Source: Candidatus Pacearchaeota archaeon
GTDB taxonomy: Archaea; Nanobdellota; Nanobdellia; Pacearchaeales; UBA284
NCBI GenBank assembly: GCA_026395795.1
Contig: JAPLYB010000032.1
Coordinates: 1-39,476 of the forward strand
Direction: 5' to 3'
Length of the DNA: 39,476 bases
A model generated the notes under the pieces. The model was not told the origin of the DNA. It did not search any database and saw only the letters and a program-made list of their open reading frames with translations. The translations under genes and the position numbers were made by a program. The stretch's first letter is position 1; every line of letters starts with the position of its first letter. Below, one piece after another: positions 29,811-37,289 of this stretch.

Positions 29811-31085
29811 ATGAAAATAGACCTATATAATCATGAGCCAAGATACAATAGCTGGAAAGAGCACGCTTCTAAAAAGGATTATATCGAAGGAAACCTAACA
29901 AAAAAGAATTCTGATACTCTATTAAAATATATCTTTGATATGGAAGTTGGTGCTAATGTTTCTTTGCTTAGTAAAAAAGGCGGAAGGTCATTTATGAGGC
30001 TTAATACTATCAGAACAAGACTTACTCAGCTGTTTATAATGTTTCAAGGAAAAGATATTCCAGATATAACAAAAATAACAGAAAAACAACTTCAGAATTT
30101 CTTTGCAAATATGAGAAATGGGACAATCAAGAACAAATTAGGAGAAAAATACAAATCAACTGCCGATTATGTCAAGACTTTCAAGGCATTTTGGCACTGG
30201 TATATGAAAGTAAGCAAGAAAAAAGAGAAACTCATAACCGATGTTACAACAGAATTAGACTCCTCAAGAGATGAAAAGCCAAAATGGGTGTATCTTGATG
30301 AAGACCAGATGAAACTGCTTCTTGAGAAGTGTGAGCCACGTTATAAGCCATTCTTGTCATTCCTATACGATTCTGGAGCAAGGGTTACAGAATCCTTCTC
30401 TTTATTAGTTCAGGATATTCACGAAGAAAAAAATATTGTTTATGTTAACATAAGGGATGAAACAAGCAAGACATTTGGAAGAAAGATTAAACTGCTATTA
30501 TGCGGAAAAGACCTGCTAGAATACATAAAAAGAAGTGAACTAAAGCCAGAAGATAGACTATTTGGTTTTAGCCCAGAATATACTAATAGATATTTAGGAG
30601 AATTAGCAAAACAATTATTCGGGGATAAAGATTCAAAAGCAGGAGCAAAATACTCTGACTTGTCAATGTATGACTTTAGGCATAATTCTTGTTGTTATTG
30701 GATTAAAAGATACAAGAATAACACTGGCTTGATGTTTAGATTTGGATGGAAAACTGAAAAATATATTTTATATTACTCAGAATTTCTTGGAATGAGAGAT
30801 TTAATTTCTCAAGAAGATTTGTATATTGATATTACAAAAACAGAACTTGAGAAACAGCTTGATGAACAAAGTAAACAAGTAATTTCTTTACAAACTGCTC
30901 AAACAGAAATGCAGAAAGAATTTGAAAAAACCAAAAAAAGATTAAAAATAACATCAAAAGGAGATAGAATGGCGAGAGCATTTGTTGAAAGAATATTGGA
31001 AAATAGACCCGAAGTTAGAAGAGCTGTTGAAAAGGCAATGGAAAGAGAGGAATTAGAAAAACAAAATAAAAAATCTCATAAATAA
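29811..31085 (+). CDS. Tyrosine recombinase (integrase) of element 2
   Basis: 424 residues. Core-binding domain about 55-140; catalytic domain from about 155 with Arg191 (DSGARVTE), Arg290-His291 (Y-D-F-R-H-N-S) and a nucleophile at Tyr321 or Tyr322 (LYYSEF). The first residue of the H-x-x-R motif is Tyr287 where integrase 1 has His276. A long coiled coil and basic helical tail (about 342-424) follow the tyrosine. It differs from integrase 1 throughout although both use the same tRNA end. Confidence 0.9.
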   Translation: MKIDLYNHEPRYNSWKEHASKKDYIEGNLTKKNSDTLLKYIFDMEVGANVSLLSKKGGRSFMRLNTIRTRLTQLFIMFQGKDIPDITKITEKQLQNFFANMRNGTIKNKLGEKYKSTADYVKTFKAFWHWYMKVSKKKEKLITDVTTELDSSRDEKPKWVYLDEDQMKLLLEKCEPRYKPFLSFLYDSGARVTESFSLLVQDIHEEKNIVYVNIRDETSKTFGRKIKLLLCGKDLLEYIKRSELKPEDRLFGFSPEYTNRYLGELAKQLFGDKDSKAGAKYSDLSMYDFRHNSCCYWIKRYKNNTGLMFRFGWKTEKYILYYSEFLGMRDLISQEDLYIDITKTELEKQLDEQSKQVISLQTAQTEMQKEFEKTKKRLKITSKGDRMARAFVERILENRPEVRRAVEKAMEREELEKQNKKSHK

Positions 31086-31166
31086 AGTTTAACAATACTC
31101 AAAAAAACAAGAGCAAAAGAAACCGAAAAGTTATGTTCAAAATTATAAAATAAACTAAATCGATAA

Positions 31167-31203
31167 GCAAGGTTTCGAAAAGCCTTTAGGCAAGAAACCT
31201 TGC
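31167..31203 (+). promoter_or_regulatory. Hairpin between integrase 2 and the nuclease-like gene
   Basis: GCAAGGTTTC (31167-31176) and GAAACCTTGC (31194-31203), perfect 10-bp arms, with an inner GCCT/AGGC stem. It is followed at once by a ribosome-binding site (GAGAGGTG) for the gene at 31223. It could be an integrase terminator or a leader structure controlling the next gene. Confidence 0.55.
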
Positions 31204-31222
31204 GAGAGGTGAAAAATGTTAA

Positions 31223-32293
31223 ATGACAAAACAAGAAACAGACATGGGTTTATTCATAGTTATTGCACTTGTCTTAATGGCTATTCTATCGTCGACTTTT
31301 CTCAAAGTTAAAAATTGGTTTTTACAGACATTCAATAAAATCTCAACTTCTGTTAATAATTCTATAAAATACATTCAAACGCATGGAATACTTACTATTC
31401 TTTGGATTATATTTGGTCTTGCTGTTGTCTATATTCTTTACAAAATAATAAAATCAATTATAGACAAAATAAATGAAAAAAGAGAAAGAGTTGAAAATAT
31501 TAAGAATGAGTTAAAAGAAATAGAAAAGCATATTAAAACAAGGTCTAACCCAGGTACAGTAGAAGAAGCAATTGATTCAGTAAGCAAAAAATTACAACTT
31601 TGTGAAGATACAAATAAATTAAAAGGGCATATCGGACTATTAAAAAAGAAACTTCTTAATCTTGAACTTCTGAATGAAGAATCAAGACGTAAAGAAAATA
31701 TAAACCAGCTAGAAATAAGAGAAAGAGAATTAGATTCTAGATTTGCAGAAAAAGAAAGAAAATCAAGAGAAGCTGAACAAAACAAGCAAGTCCTATTAAG
31801 AAGACTTGGAATTGAAGAAAATCGCGTATTTAAAAAATCAGAATTAAGAGACAAAGAAATAGAAGCACTTAAAGAACAGGATTTTGAGCAAGTTAATCAA
31901 TTTGATGTTCTTGAAAGAAAACAAATTTCTGTTTTAATCAAGCCCTATGAAAAATTAAATCATTCAAGGGAGCATATTTTCTTGGTTTGGAGTGTAAAAA
32001 GATTTCTTGAATCAAGGAGAATAGAAAGAATTGAAGAGCACTTAACAAAAGGTGCCGATATTACATTCAAGCATAATAAAAAATGGTTTGCAATTGAAAT
32101 TGAAACAGGCAGTATGCTTGAAAAATCAAAAAGGTTAAAAGAAAAAGTTGATTATCTTAATAGACAATATCCAAACAGGTGGATGTTTGTTGTTTCCAAT
32201 GAAAAATTAGTCTCAAGATATGCTGAATTTGGGTTAAGCACCTCAAGAAACCGGGTGCCAGAAAACCTCGAAAAACTGCTTAAAAATGTATGA
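31223..32293 (+). CDS. Membrane-anchored coiled-coil protein with nuclease-like C-terminal domain
   Basis: 356 residues. Two membrane spans (about 8-26 and 53-72), a long coiled coil (about 78-205, including E-R-E-L-D-S-R-F-A-E-K-E-R-K), then a globular domain (about 235-354) with K-G-A-D-I-T-F-K-H-N-K-K-W-F-A-I-E-I-E-T-G. The Asp followed by E-x-E at strand ends fits a PD-(D/E)xK-like fold of the kind seen in plasmid relaxation and conjugation-associated proteins. It could cut or bind DNA at the membrane during mobilisation or defence. Family placement is tentative. An upstream ATG at 31216 is out of frame and leads only to a short frame. Confidence 0.6.
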   Translation: MTKQETDMGLFIVIALVLMAILSSTFLKVKNWFLQTFNKISTSVNNSIKYIQTHGILTILWIIFGLAVVYILYKIIKSIIDKINEKRERVENIKNELKEIEKHIKTRSNPGTVEEAIDSVSKKLQLCEDTNKLKGHIGLLKKKLLNLELLNEESRRKENINQLEIRERELDSRFAEKERKSREAEQNKQVLLRRLGIEENRVFKKSELRDKEIEALKEQDFEQVNQFDVLERKQISVLIKPYEKLNHSREHIFLVWSVKRFLESRRIERIEEHLTKGADITFKHNKKWFAIEIETGSMLEKSKRLKEKVDYLNRQYPNRWMFVVSNEKLVSRYAEFGLSTSRNRVPENLEKLLKNV

Positions 32294-32299
32294 TTTTAA

Positions 32300-32320
32300 G
32301 CACCCGGAATTTGCGGGTGC
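32300..32320. terminator. Hairpin between convergent genes
   Basis: GCACCCG and CGGGTGC arms with a 7-nt loop, just past the stop of the nuclease-like gene. A related, weaker pair (GCACC / GGGTGC) lies inside the gene end at about 32238-32258. Likely a terminator for the plus-strand gene. Confidence 0.55.
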
Positions 32321-32390
32321 AAACTTACCTTTATTGAAGATAAAACTATGATTTTAAGTCACTTTTAACACCGGCGTATATGGTATCTAC

Positions 32391-32843
32391 TTATACCCTT
32401 AAATCATGCCCCCTCTTTATAGTTGAGTCTGGATTACTTATCACTAAATCCATAACTGAGCATAATCGATTAATATCAGGTAAAGCCATTTTCGGATTAT
32501 AAATAAACACAGAATAATCTAATGTCTTTCCGAATGTGCTCAAAACAGAACGATTTACCATATCTTTACTATACTTCGGTCCAGAAGCACCACCAATATC
32601 TAAAAAATGCCCGTCATGACCGTTTATTGGTTCCATATCCGCACTGCTAAATAATTCTGAATATATCTCAGAAGTAAAATGCATTCCATTTTGATATAAT
32701 TCCTCCATTAATCTCCTTATTAAAGTAGATTTTCCATGGTTTCTTCCAGGAGAATGAATTGATACTAAGACTGGTTTTTCGAATCTTTGTACAACTTCAT
32801 AAATTCTTTTTATTCCCGTGTCAAAATCAACAACATTCGCCAT
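32391..32843 (-). CDS. P-loop NTPase, kinase-like
   Basis: 150 residues from the ATG at 32843; three codons more would need a TTG start. A P-loop-like P-G-R-N-H-G-K-S-T lies at about residue 33-41 after a strand (PVLVSIHS), resembling nucleoside/uridine-kinase-type loops but with Pro at the usual first glycine position. Later segments (F-L-D-I-G-G-A-S-G; Y-S-V-F-I-Y-N-P) may be Walker B-like strands. Substrate unknown. It has its own promoter and is not part of a clear operon. Confidence 0.55.
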   Translation of the reverse strand: MANVVDFDTGIKRIYEVVQRFEKPVLVSIHSPGRNHGKSTLIRRLMEELYQNGMHFTSEIYSELFSSADMEPINGHDGHFLDIGGASGPKYSKDMVNRSVLSTFGKTLDYSVFIYNPKMALPDINRLCSVMDLVISNPDSTIKRGHDLRV

Positions 32844-32932
32844 AATAACCAAAAGAATTGTACATTTTTAAATTTTGGCATTGTTATCACTAAACAATAG
32901 ATACTAAAAGAAAAAAATAAAAAAAAATATTA

Positions 32933-33532
32933 TTAGACTAAGCTATATTCTTTTTTGGCAATTTGGTCAATCATAGCACCGGGCGAAGTATCATTTCCCG
33001 TAGTATTCAAACACCTTCCCCCAGAACATCCGCTTGGGCAGTATATTAATGTTCTTTGTGGAGAACCCTTCCAACAATAGAATTCAGCTAGTACATTTGT
33101 AACGTTTGAAGAATTGGTCTGATTTCCATTTTTCCAACAAAAGTCTCTGTAATTTCCAGGGTTTACAATTCCAAATACATAAGGCACTATTCCGCCATCT
33201 GTATCTGTACAATTTGTCTGATTTGTTCCATTCAAAGAAGCTCCAGCGTATTCTGTTGAATTTGTCCAATTGCAATCACTATTTGACCAACATCTATTTA
33301 TCCCAGGACCAACAACTTTAACACACCTGTAACTAATACATTCATTATGCGTCTGGTTTGTTTGGTTAGTTTGATTGGTCTGGTTTGCTCCTAATGTACT
33401 TGAACTTCCACTAAATAAAAAGCTAAATATGCTGTTACCAGTCACATTAGCAACACTAAGCACAGTTATTACTCCTAAAAAAACAGCAATCACAATTAGA
33501 ACCGTAAAAATACCTTTGTTCTTTTCATCCAT
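32933..33532 (-). CDS. Sequon-rich, cysteine-rich surface protein
   Basis: 199 residues. An N-terminal membrane anchor (about 8-28) is followed by four N-Q-T repeats and at least a dozen N-x-T/S sequons in all, with about ten cysteines in the external part. It is probably heavily N-glycosylated and disulfide-bonded on the cell surface. It has a perfect Shine-Dalgarno AGGAGG upstream of its ATG (complement of 33540-33545). No family recognised. Confidence 0.65.
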   Translation of the reverse strand: MDEKNKGIFTVLIVIAVFLGVITVLSVANVTGNSIFSFLFSGSSSTLGANQTNQTNQTNQTHNECISYRCVKVVGPGINRCWSNSDCNWTNSTEYAGASLNGTNQTNCTDTDGGIVPYVFGIVNPGNYRDFCWKNGNQTNSSNVTNVLAEFYCWKGSPQRTLIYCPSGCSGGRCLNTTGNDTSPGAMIDQIAKKEYSLV

Positions 33533-33539
33533 TTTTTAA

Positions 33540-33545
33540 CCTCCT
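33540..33545 (-). promoter_or_regulatory. Strong Shine-Dalgarno of the surface protein gene
   Basis: AGGAGG on the minus strand, 7 nt before the ATG at 33532. It is among the best ribosome-binding sites in the window and fixes the start. Confidence 0.7.
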
Positions 33546-33609
33546 TTCAAGTCTCTTTAAATCAATAGTTTAACTAAAATAAAGAGTATTCGGACTTTAA
33601 AAAGATTTG

Positions 33610-33629
33610 GTAAGTCGTGCGTAAGTCGT
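33610..33629. repeat. Direct repeat, possible operator
   Basis: GTAAGTCGT occurs at 33610-33618 and 33621-33629, 11 bp apart (one helical turn). A related GGTAAGCC follows at about 33653. It lies between the TATA-like CTTTAAAAAG and the HTH gene at 33670, so it is a candidate autoregulatory site. Confidence 0.45.
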
Positions 33630-33669
33630 TAATGGCTAATGAATTAAATATTGGTAAGCCAGTAGTATT

Positions 33670-33927
33670 ATGAAAAAAGATTACTCGCTTATCAGTTTTA
33701 TTCAAAGGGCAAAAAGAAGAAAAATTGTTCTTAACTGTTTGAAAAAGGCAAAAATCCCAAAAGAGATAGCAACAGAATGTAAAATAAGCATCTCTAATGT
33801 TTCTAATGCTTTAGCAGAATTGGTTAAAGCAGACTTAGTCTTTTGTAACAATCCAAAAGACCATTACTTTAGGTATTATGAATTAACTCCAAAAGGAAAA
33901 AGTCTGCTTAAGAAAATATCTGTTTAA
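33670..33927 (+). CDS. Winged helix-turn-helix regulator of element 2
   Basis: 85 residues: R-A-K-R-R-K-I-V-L-N-C-L-K-K helix, I-P-K-E-I-A-T-E-C-K-I helix, recognition helix S-N-V-S-N-A-L-A-E-L-V-K and wing (YFRYYELTPKG). It is similar in size and layout to the element 1 regulator at 28069 (Q-R-A-K, S-x-A/N, L-T-x-K-G at equivalent places), so the two may be homologous. Confidence 0.75.
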   Translation: MKKDYSLISFIQRAKRRKIVLNCLKKAKIPKEIATECKISISNVSNALAELVKADLVFCNNPKDHYFRYYELTPKGKSLLKKISV

Positions 33928-34013
33928 TTGATATTTAAAAATATAATAATTTATAAAAAGAAGAGCATTAAAAAACTTTAAATAGTATAAAGATTATATT
34001 ACTAAGACACAAA

Positions 34014-34193
34014 ATGGAAAATAAAAGCATGAAAAAACTGAAAGAAGAGAATAAAGAATTAAAAGAAATTGTAGCTATTGCCTTAAATAAACCTTTATTG
34101 AAACAGCTATCCCACGCTATAAAAGAGATAGAGTCTGGAGAGTATTACACTGAAGAAGAATTCGCTAGGAGAGCGAACTTAGTAACTGCTTAA
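34014..34193 (+). CDS. Putative antitoxin, convergent with a RelE-like toxin
   Basis: 59 residues, helical and highly charged (MKKLKEENKELKEIVAIAL), with a C-terminal part A-I-K-E-I-E-S-G-E-Y-Y-T-E-E-E-F like the toxin-binding ends of type II antitoxins. A promoter (CTTTAAATA) lies near 33978. Its 3' end overlaps the 3' end of the RelE-like gene on the other strand by 29 bp. Identification as antitoxin rests on size, charge, motif and neighbour. Confidence 0.55.
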   Translation: MENKSMKKLKEENKELKEIVAIALNKPLLKQLSHAIKEIESGEYYTEEEFARRANLVTA

Positions 34194-34470
34194 TTTTTTC
34201 TGGAGATAACCCCCGAACATATTTGTCGCAGTCATCTTTATGTTTTATTGACAGCATAAGCAATTTAATCTTATTTTCATCAATAACATAAAAAATTCTA
34301 AACATCTGAACATGCAATTCCCATAAATCTAGGTATCTTAGATGTTTCCCTATCAATTTAGGATTTTCTTTAAGCCTTAAAATCTTTTTCCAAGCTTCTT
34401 GTCTGATTGGGTTGCCTATCTTTTCAAACTCCTTCTCAAACTCTTTGCTAAATTTTAGTTCATATTCCAT
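34165..34470 (-). CDS. RelE/ParE-family toxin
   Basis: 101 residues with the family layout: E-Y-E-L-K-F-S-K-E-F-E-K-E-F-E-K-I strand-helix start, K-I-L-R-L-K-E-N-P helix, then strands H-L-R-Y-L-D-L-W-E-L-H-V, F-R-I-F-Y-V-I-D-E-N and I-K-L-L-M-L-S-I-K-H-K. Family members cleave mRNA at the ribosome or inhibit gyrase. The gene runs against its presumed antitoxin instead of following it, which is unusual. Confidence 0.8.
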   Translation of the reverse strand: MEYELKFSKEFEKEFEKIGNPIRQEAWKKILRLKENPKLIGKHLRYLDLWELHVQMFRIFYVIDENKIKLLMLSIKHKDDCDKYVRGLSPEKIKQLLSSLS

Positions 34471-34808
34471 TTTACCTTGCCACTTTTGATAAATTAAAAA
34501 TGCTTGAAGAATTTATAAATATTGTTATTAGTTTCCTTTGGGGTATTATCCCCGAATTACAATTATATCTTTCACAACAACAAATTATAAATACTTACTT
34601 GTCTTTTATAAATCGGCAATAAACAAGAAAAAAATCTCTTTCTTTCGTGATAATAGGTAAAAGTACGAATCCTTGGTAAGTCCGGCGGGAGCATCTCCTT
34701 TTAGTTCTATGCCCCTTTATTTATAGGTTATTATCTTGATTTATATGCTATTATATCGAGGACAATGTCTTTTATAAAATCATCTAATCACTGACGGGGT
34801 GCGGCAAG
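34471..34808. other. 338-bp gene-free gap in element 2
   Basis: It holds the toxin promoter on the minus strand (ATTTATAAAT near 34511-34520), a small GGGG-TATTAT-CCCC hairpin at 34540-34553 upstream of it, a plus-strand TATA-like CTTTTATAAAT near 34611 with no gene behind it, and at 34652-34694 a sequence with scattered similarity to the tRNA-Glu end (CGAATC and GGGAGCAT separated by extra bases). The plus-strand TATA could drive a short RNA. No coding frame is seen. Confidence 0.4.
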
Positions 34809-34924
34809 ATGTTGATTAAACCTCGTCTTTAAAAAAGTTGCCTTTTAAACAGAATACTCCTTTGATTATTGCAATAGCTGTTCTTGTTGCAACTCTCTTA
34901 ATCACCGCAGGTTTCTTTAACTGA
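34809..34924 (+). pseudogene. Small membrane protein gene with a one-base frameshift
   Basis: From the ATG at 34809 seven codons (MLIKPRL) run to a stop, but shifting by one base in the T3A6 run at 34828-34836 opens a frame of about 30 more codons: K-K-L-P-F-K-Q-N-T-P followed by a hydrophobic helix (LIIAIAVLVATLLITA) and G-F-F-N before TGA at 34922. A TATA box (TTTATAAAA near 34771) and GGGGTG ribosome site precede the ATG. Either a real one-base deletion or a sequencing error in the homopolymer. Confidence 0.45.
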
Positions 34925-34981
34925 TAGATAATCATAACTGCAACGTATATTTTATAGTACATACAATTTAATTGTCGTGTT

Positions 34982-35410
34982 ATGACAACACAGCGTAACA
35001 GAACACACAATAAATTTATTGCAGACAAAACAATATTCAATATCAATAGCATTTCAAAACAACAAAGAATAAAAGGAAAAATGGCTTGGGAAAATATGAA
35101 GAAAAAATGGAACTGGGACTTATCTGAAAAAATTAATGTTTTTATAAAAGTAGTCGGTTGTATAGTTTTAGTGATTGGTCTTTTTATAGTAGTTTTCTCA
35201 CTCCCTCAATCTAGCATGGCAACCCTTGAGATTGGTGGGAACATCATAAAATTAACAGATATATCGGAAAATAATGCTATGAGATTAAGTGTTGGTGTAA
35301 TTTTAATTATCTCTGGTCTTGTTCTTATATTCATAGTGGATATAGTTAAGGCGTTTACTAAAAAGAAAAGATTGTTTAAACACGCCCCTAATTTGAAACC
35401 AAAACTATAA
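34982..35410 (+). CDS. Two-helix membrane protein
   Basis: 142 residues from the first ATG, which lies about 28 bp from TTTATAG and fits a leaderless start. An ATG at 35081 behind AAAGGAAA would give a 109-residue form. Membrane spans at about 57-77 and 104-124 flank a short external loop (PQSSMATLEIGGN). Basic C-terminus. No family recognised. Confidence 0.55.
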   Translation: MTTQRNRTHNKFIADKTIFNINSISKQQRIKGKMAWENMKKKWNWDLSEKINVFIKVVGCIVLVIGLFIVVFSLPQSSMATLEIGGNIIKLTDISENNAMRLSVGVILIISGLVLIFIVDIVKAFTKKKRLFKHAPNLKPKL

Positions 35411-35511
35411 ACCTTCCCCAAGCGCTTCTTGTCACTTTGTAGTTGTAAAAAATAGAAAGATTTAAAAGGACGTTACATAAAATTTATATAGGTATATGCA
35501 CATTATTGATT

Positions 35512-35796
35512 ATGGTAAAAATAGAAAAAGTAATTCTTGAAAATTATTGTATTACAGATATATTTAAAGAAGATTTTATAGAAAAAATAAAAGGACTCTC
35601 TGGAGAAACATTTCCAATAAGTTTAGTCTTAATAAATGAGAAAGGAAGTGAAGATAAAAAAGAAGTGTCTCCTATTATTTTTAGTCATCAATCCAATGAA
35701 GAGATAAAAAAGAAAATAATGCACTTAGAATCACCAAATACAGATTTACTAAACGAATTACTAAAAGTATTAAAAAATAAGAATGAAAAACAATAA
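35512..35796 (+). CDS. Hypothetical protein upstream of the MazF-like pair
   Basis: 94 residues from the ATG at 35512. It is soluble, mixed alpha/beta and charged: V-I-L-E-N-Y-C-I-T-D-I-F, then F-P-I-S-L-V-L-I-N-E and a C-terminal helix (NTDLLNELLKVLKNK). Promoter TTTATATA near 35482-35489. It overlaps the next gene by 14 nt, so three genes (this, antitoxin, toxin) form one operon. A third component of the toxin-antitoxin unit is possible but unproven. Confidence 0.5.
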   Translation: MVKIEKVILENYCITDIFKEDFIEKIKGLSGETFPISLVLINEKGSEDKKEVSPIIFSHQSNEEIKKKIMHLESPNTDLLNELLKVLKNKNEKQ

Positions 35797-36052
35797 TGCC
35801 AATTCCCAACATGTCATTGTAGGGAATGCAAATGAATTTGAAAAAGATTTAACTTTTGAAGTATCTAAAAATTATACAATTACTACAAAAGTAACTTACA
35901 AAAAAGGAGATGTTATGGAGAGTTTAATAAAACAAATAAGAAAATTACAACAAGAGGTAACTGTTTTGAAGAATAATACTTTAAATATAAGTTTTGGTGT
36001 TTTGTCAGAACTTTGGGATAACAAAGAAGATGATAAATGGAACGAGTATTAA
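35783..36052 (+). CDS. Antitoxin of a MazF-like pair
   Basis: 89 residues. A beta-rich N-terminal part (QHVIVGNANEFEKDLTFEV), a helix (ESLIKQIRKLQQEVTVLKNN) and an acidic C-terminus L-S-E-L-W-D-N-K-E-D-D-K-W-N-E-Y. The W-D-N-x-E-D-x-x-W-N-x-Y end is common in archaeal antitoxins of this kind. It overlaps the toxin start by 23 nt. Confidence 0.65.
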   Translation: MKNNNANSQHVIVGNANEFEKDLTFEVSKNYTITTKVTYKKGDVMESLIKQIRKLQQEVTVLKNNTLNISFGVLSELWDNKEDDKWNEY

Positions 36053-36389
36053 ACAGAGGGATATTATTCTCATCCCCTTTCCATATTCAGACTTAAATGG
36101 TATTAAAAAAAGACCAGCATTAATTTTATCTGGAAAAGATTATCTCTCTAAAAATAATGATGTAATCTGTTGTGCAATGACTTCTTCACCCAAGAATTTT
36201 GATAGAGGAGTGATGATAACAAATATAGATTTAGATTTGGGACATTTAGATTTTGATACTGCCGTAATTCCTTGTAAACTTTTTAATTCACATAAGCATA
36301 TGATTATAAAACATATTGGAAGGTTAAATATTAAAAAAAGTAAAGAAGTAGTCGAATTTTTAAAGGTAAATATTAAGATTGATGAATAG
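36030..36389 (+). CDS. MazF/PemK-family toxin
   Basis: 119 residues from the ATG at 36030, the last in-frame ATG before the domain. The MazF fold is clear: I-K-Q-R-D-I-I-L-I-P-F-P-Y-S-D, K-K-R-P-A-L-I-L-S-G, D-V-I-C-C-A-M-T-S-S, D-T-A-V-I-P-C-K and G-R-L-N. Members are sequence-specific mRNA interferases. The overlap with the upstream antitoxin gene couples their translation. Confidence 0.85.
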   Translation: MINGTSIKQRDIILIPFPYSDLNGIKKRPALILSGKDYLSKNNDVICCAMTSSPKNFDRGVMITNIDLDLGHLDFDTAVIPCKLFNSHKHMIIKHIGRLNIKKSKEVVEFLKVNIKIDE

Positions 36390-36444
36390 ATTATTCTTTC
36401 TCAACAATAATCTTTCCGTCTTTGCCTTTACTTCTTTTAAGGAT

Positions 36445-36879
36445 TTAAATCTTTTTCTTTCTATTCCTTCTATTCAACCTTCTAACCCAATAATTATACG
36501 TTCTGAGCTCTTTTGGATCACTCATCATCTTATCAAAAAGATCATCGCCAACCCTCGTTCCTTTCCAATATGTGTCATTACCCTTTGTGTATAATGGTTG
36601 TTTATAATAAATCGGTTTTAAAATTCGTTTTCCTTTTTTATATCCTACAAATTCATATCCGCCAAAATAACCCTTTTTTCTTGTATGAAGATATATTGTA
36701 TTCTCTTTTTCTTTAATTTTATCACTTGCTTGTTTGATACTCTTCCAAATCCAATAGAAAGCACATATACCAATTATTCCCGCCCCCACAAAACAGAACC
36801 ATTCTTTATAGATAAATCCCAGAATTAAGAGGAAGACTGCAAGAAGCATGTAGAATACTACGGATTGTTTAGTTTTCAT
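36445..36879 (-). CDS. Two-helix membrane protein, paralogue of the one at 27069
   Basis: 144 residues. Residues 1-50 differ from the element 1 protein at only a few positions; the C-terminal R-T-Y-N-Y-W-V-R-R-L-N-R-R-N-R-K-K is also shared. The middle carries extra residues (ASDKIKEKENTIYLHTRKKG). The same gene position and orientation in both elements. It lies 8 bp after the gene at 36888 in one operon. Confidence 0.65.
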   Translation of the reverse strand: MKTKQSVVFYMLLAVFLLILGFIYKEWFCFVGAGIIGICAFYWIWKSIKQASDKIKEKENTIYLHTRKKGYFGGYEFVGYKKGKRILKPIYYKQPLYTKGNDTYWKGTRVGDDLFDKMMSDPKELRTYNYWVRRLNRRNRKKKI

Positions 36880-36887
36880 CTTGACTT

Positions 36888-37289
36888 TTATCCTTTATAA
36901 TCCTCAATTAAATTATCTAATTCTTTTTCTCCGCCATAATAATAAATTTGATAACAAGAAGAATAACATTCATCTTTAACTGCTGGTATCTCAATATCTT
37001 CTCCAGCACACAATTTTGTGCACTTATCTAGTTTTAAATTTATACATATTTGTTCAAAATTCAATCCAATTTTTGTTTGGCCAGCGCACTTCATAGTTTG
37101 ATTCGAATCAGTAAAACTTTGATTTTCTATAGAATCATTTGATCTTAATCCAAAGCTTGTTGGTTCACCTTCTTCTGTGAACATCCCAATAAGTCCAATA
37201 AATACAAACACAATTATAACCACGGTCCAAACAGGATGTCTTTTAATCCAAGATTTTTTCTTGATTTTCTTTGATTGCTTTTTGACCAT
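36888..37289 (-). CDS. Membrane-anchored cysteine-rich protein
   Basis: 133 residues: very basic N-terminus (VKKQSKKIKKKSWIKRH), one membrane span (about 20-36), then an external domain with six cysteines (M-K-C, Q-I-C, K-C-T-K-L-C, E-C-Y-S-S-C) and sequons. Its protein is unrelated to the gene in the same place of element 1 (27445) although the upstream DNA is conserved. Confidence 0.6.
   Translation of the reverse strand: MVKKQSKKIKKKSWIKRHPVWTVVIIVFVFIGLIGMFTEEGEPTSFGLRSNDSIENQSFTDSNQTMKCAGQTKIGLNFEQICINLKLDKCTKLCAGEDIEIPAVKDECYSSCYQIYYYGGEKELDNLIEDYKG

Noticed and set aside
31216-31311. Alternative start at the ATG directly behind GAGAGGTG
   Set aside because: It is out of frame with the nuclease-like protein and opens only a short frame; the ATG at 31223 is close enough to use the same site.
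34652-34694. Possible third copy of the tRNA-Glu attachment site
   Set aside because: Only CGAATC and GGGAGCAT match, with about 11 extra bases between them. The surface module homologous to the right end of element 1 lies farther right, so the element does not end here.
34828-34840. Programmed -1 frameshift
   Set aside because: The zero-frame stop codon comes immediately and the run does not form a proper X-XXY-YYZ slippery heptamer in that frame. Mutation or sequencing error is more likely.
34816-35052. Minus-strand 78-residue membrane-like frame
   Set aside because: It is antisense to the frameshifted plus-strand gene and to the promoter of the gene at 34982, with no promoter of its own.
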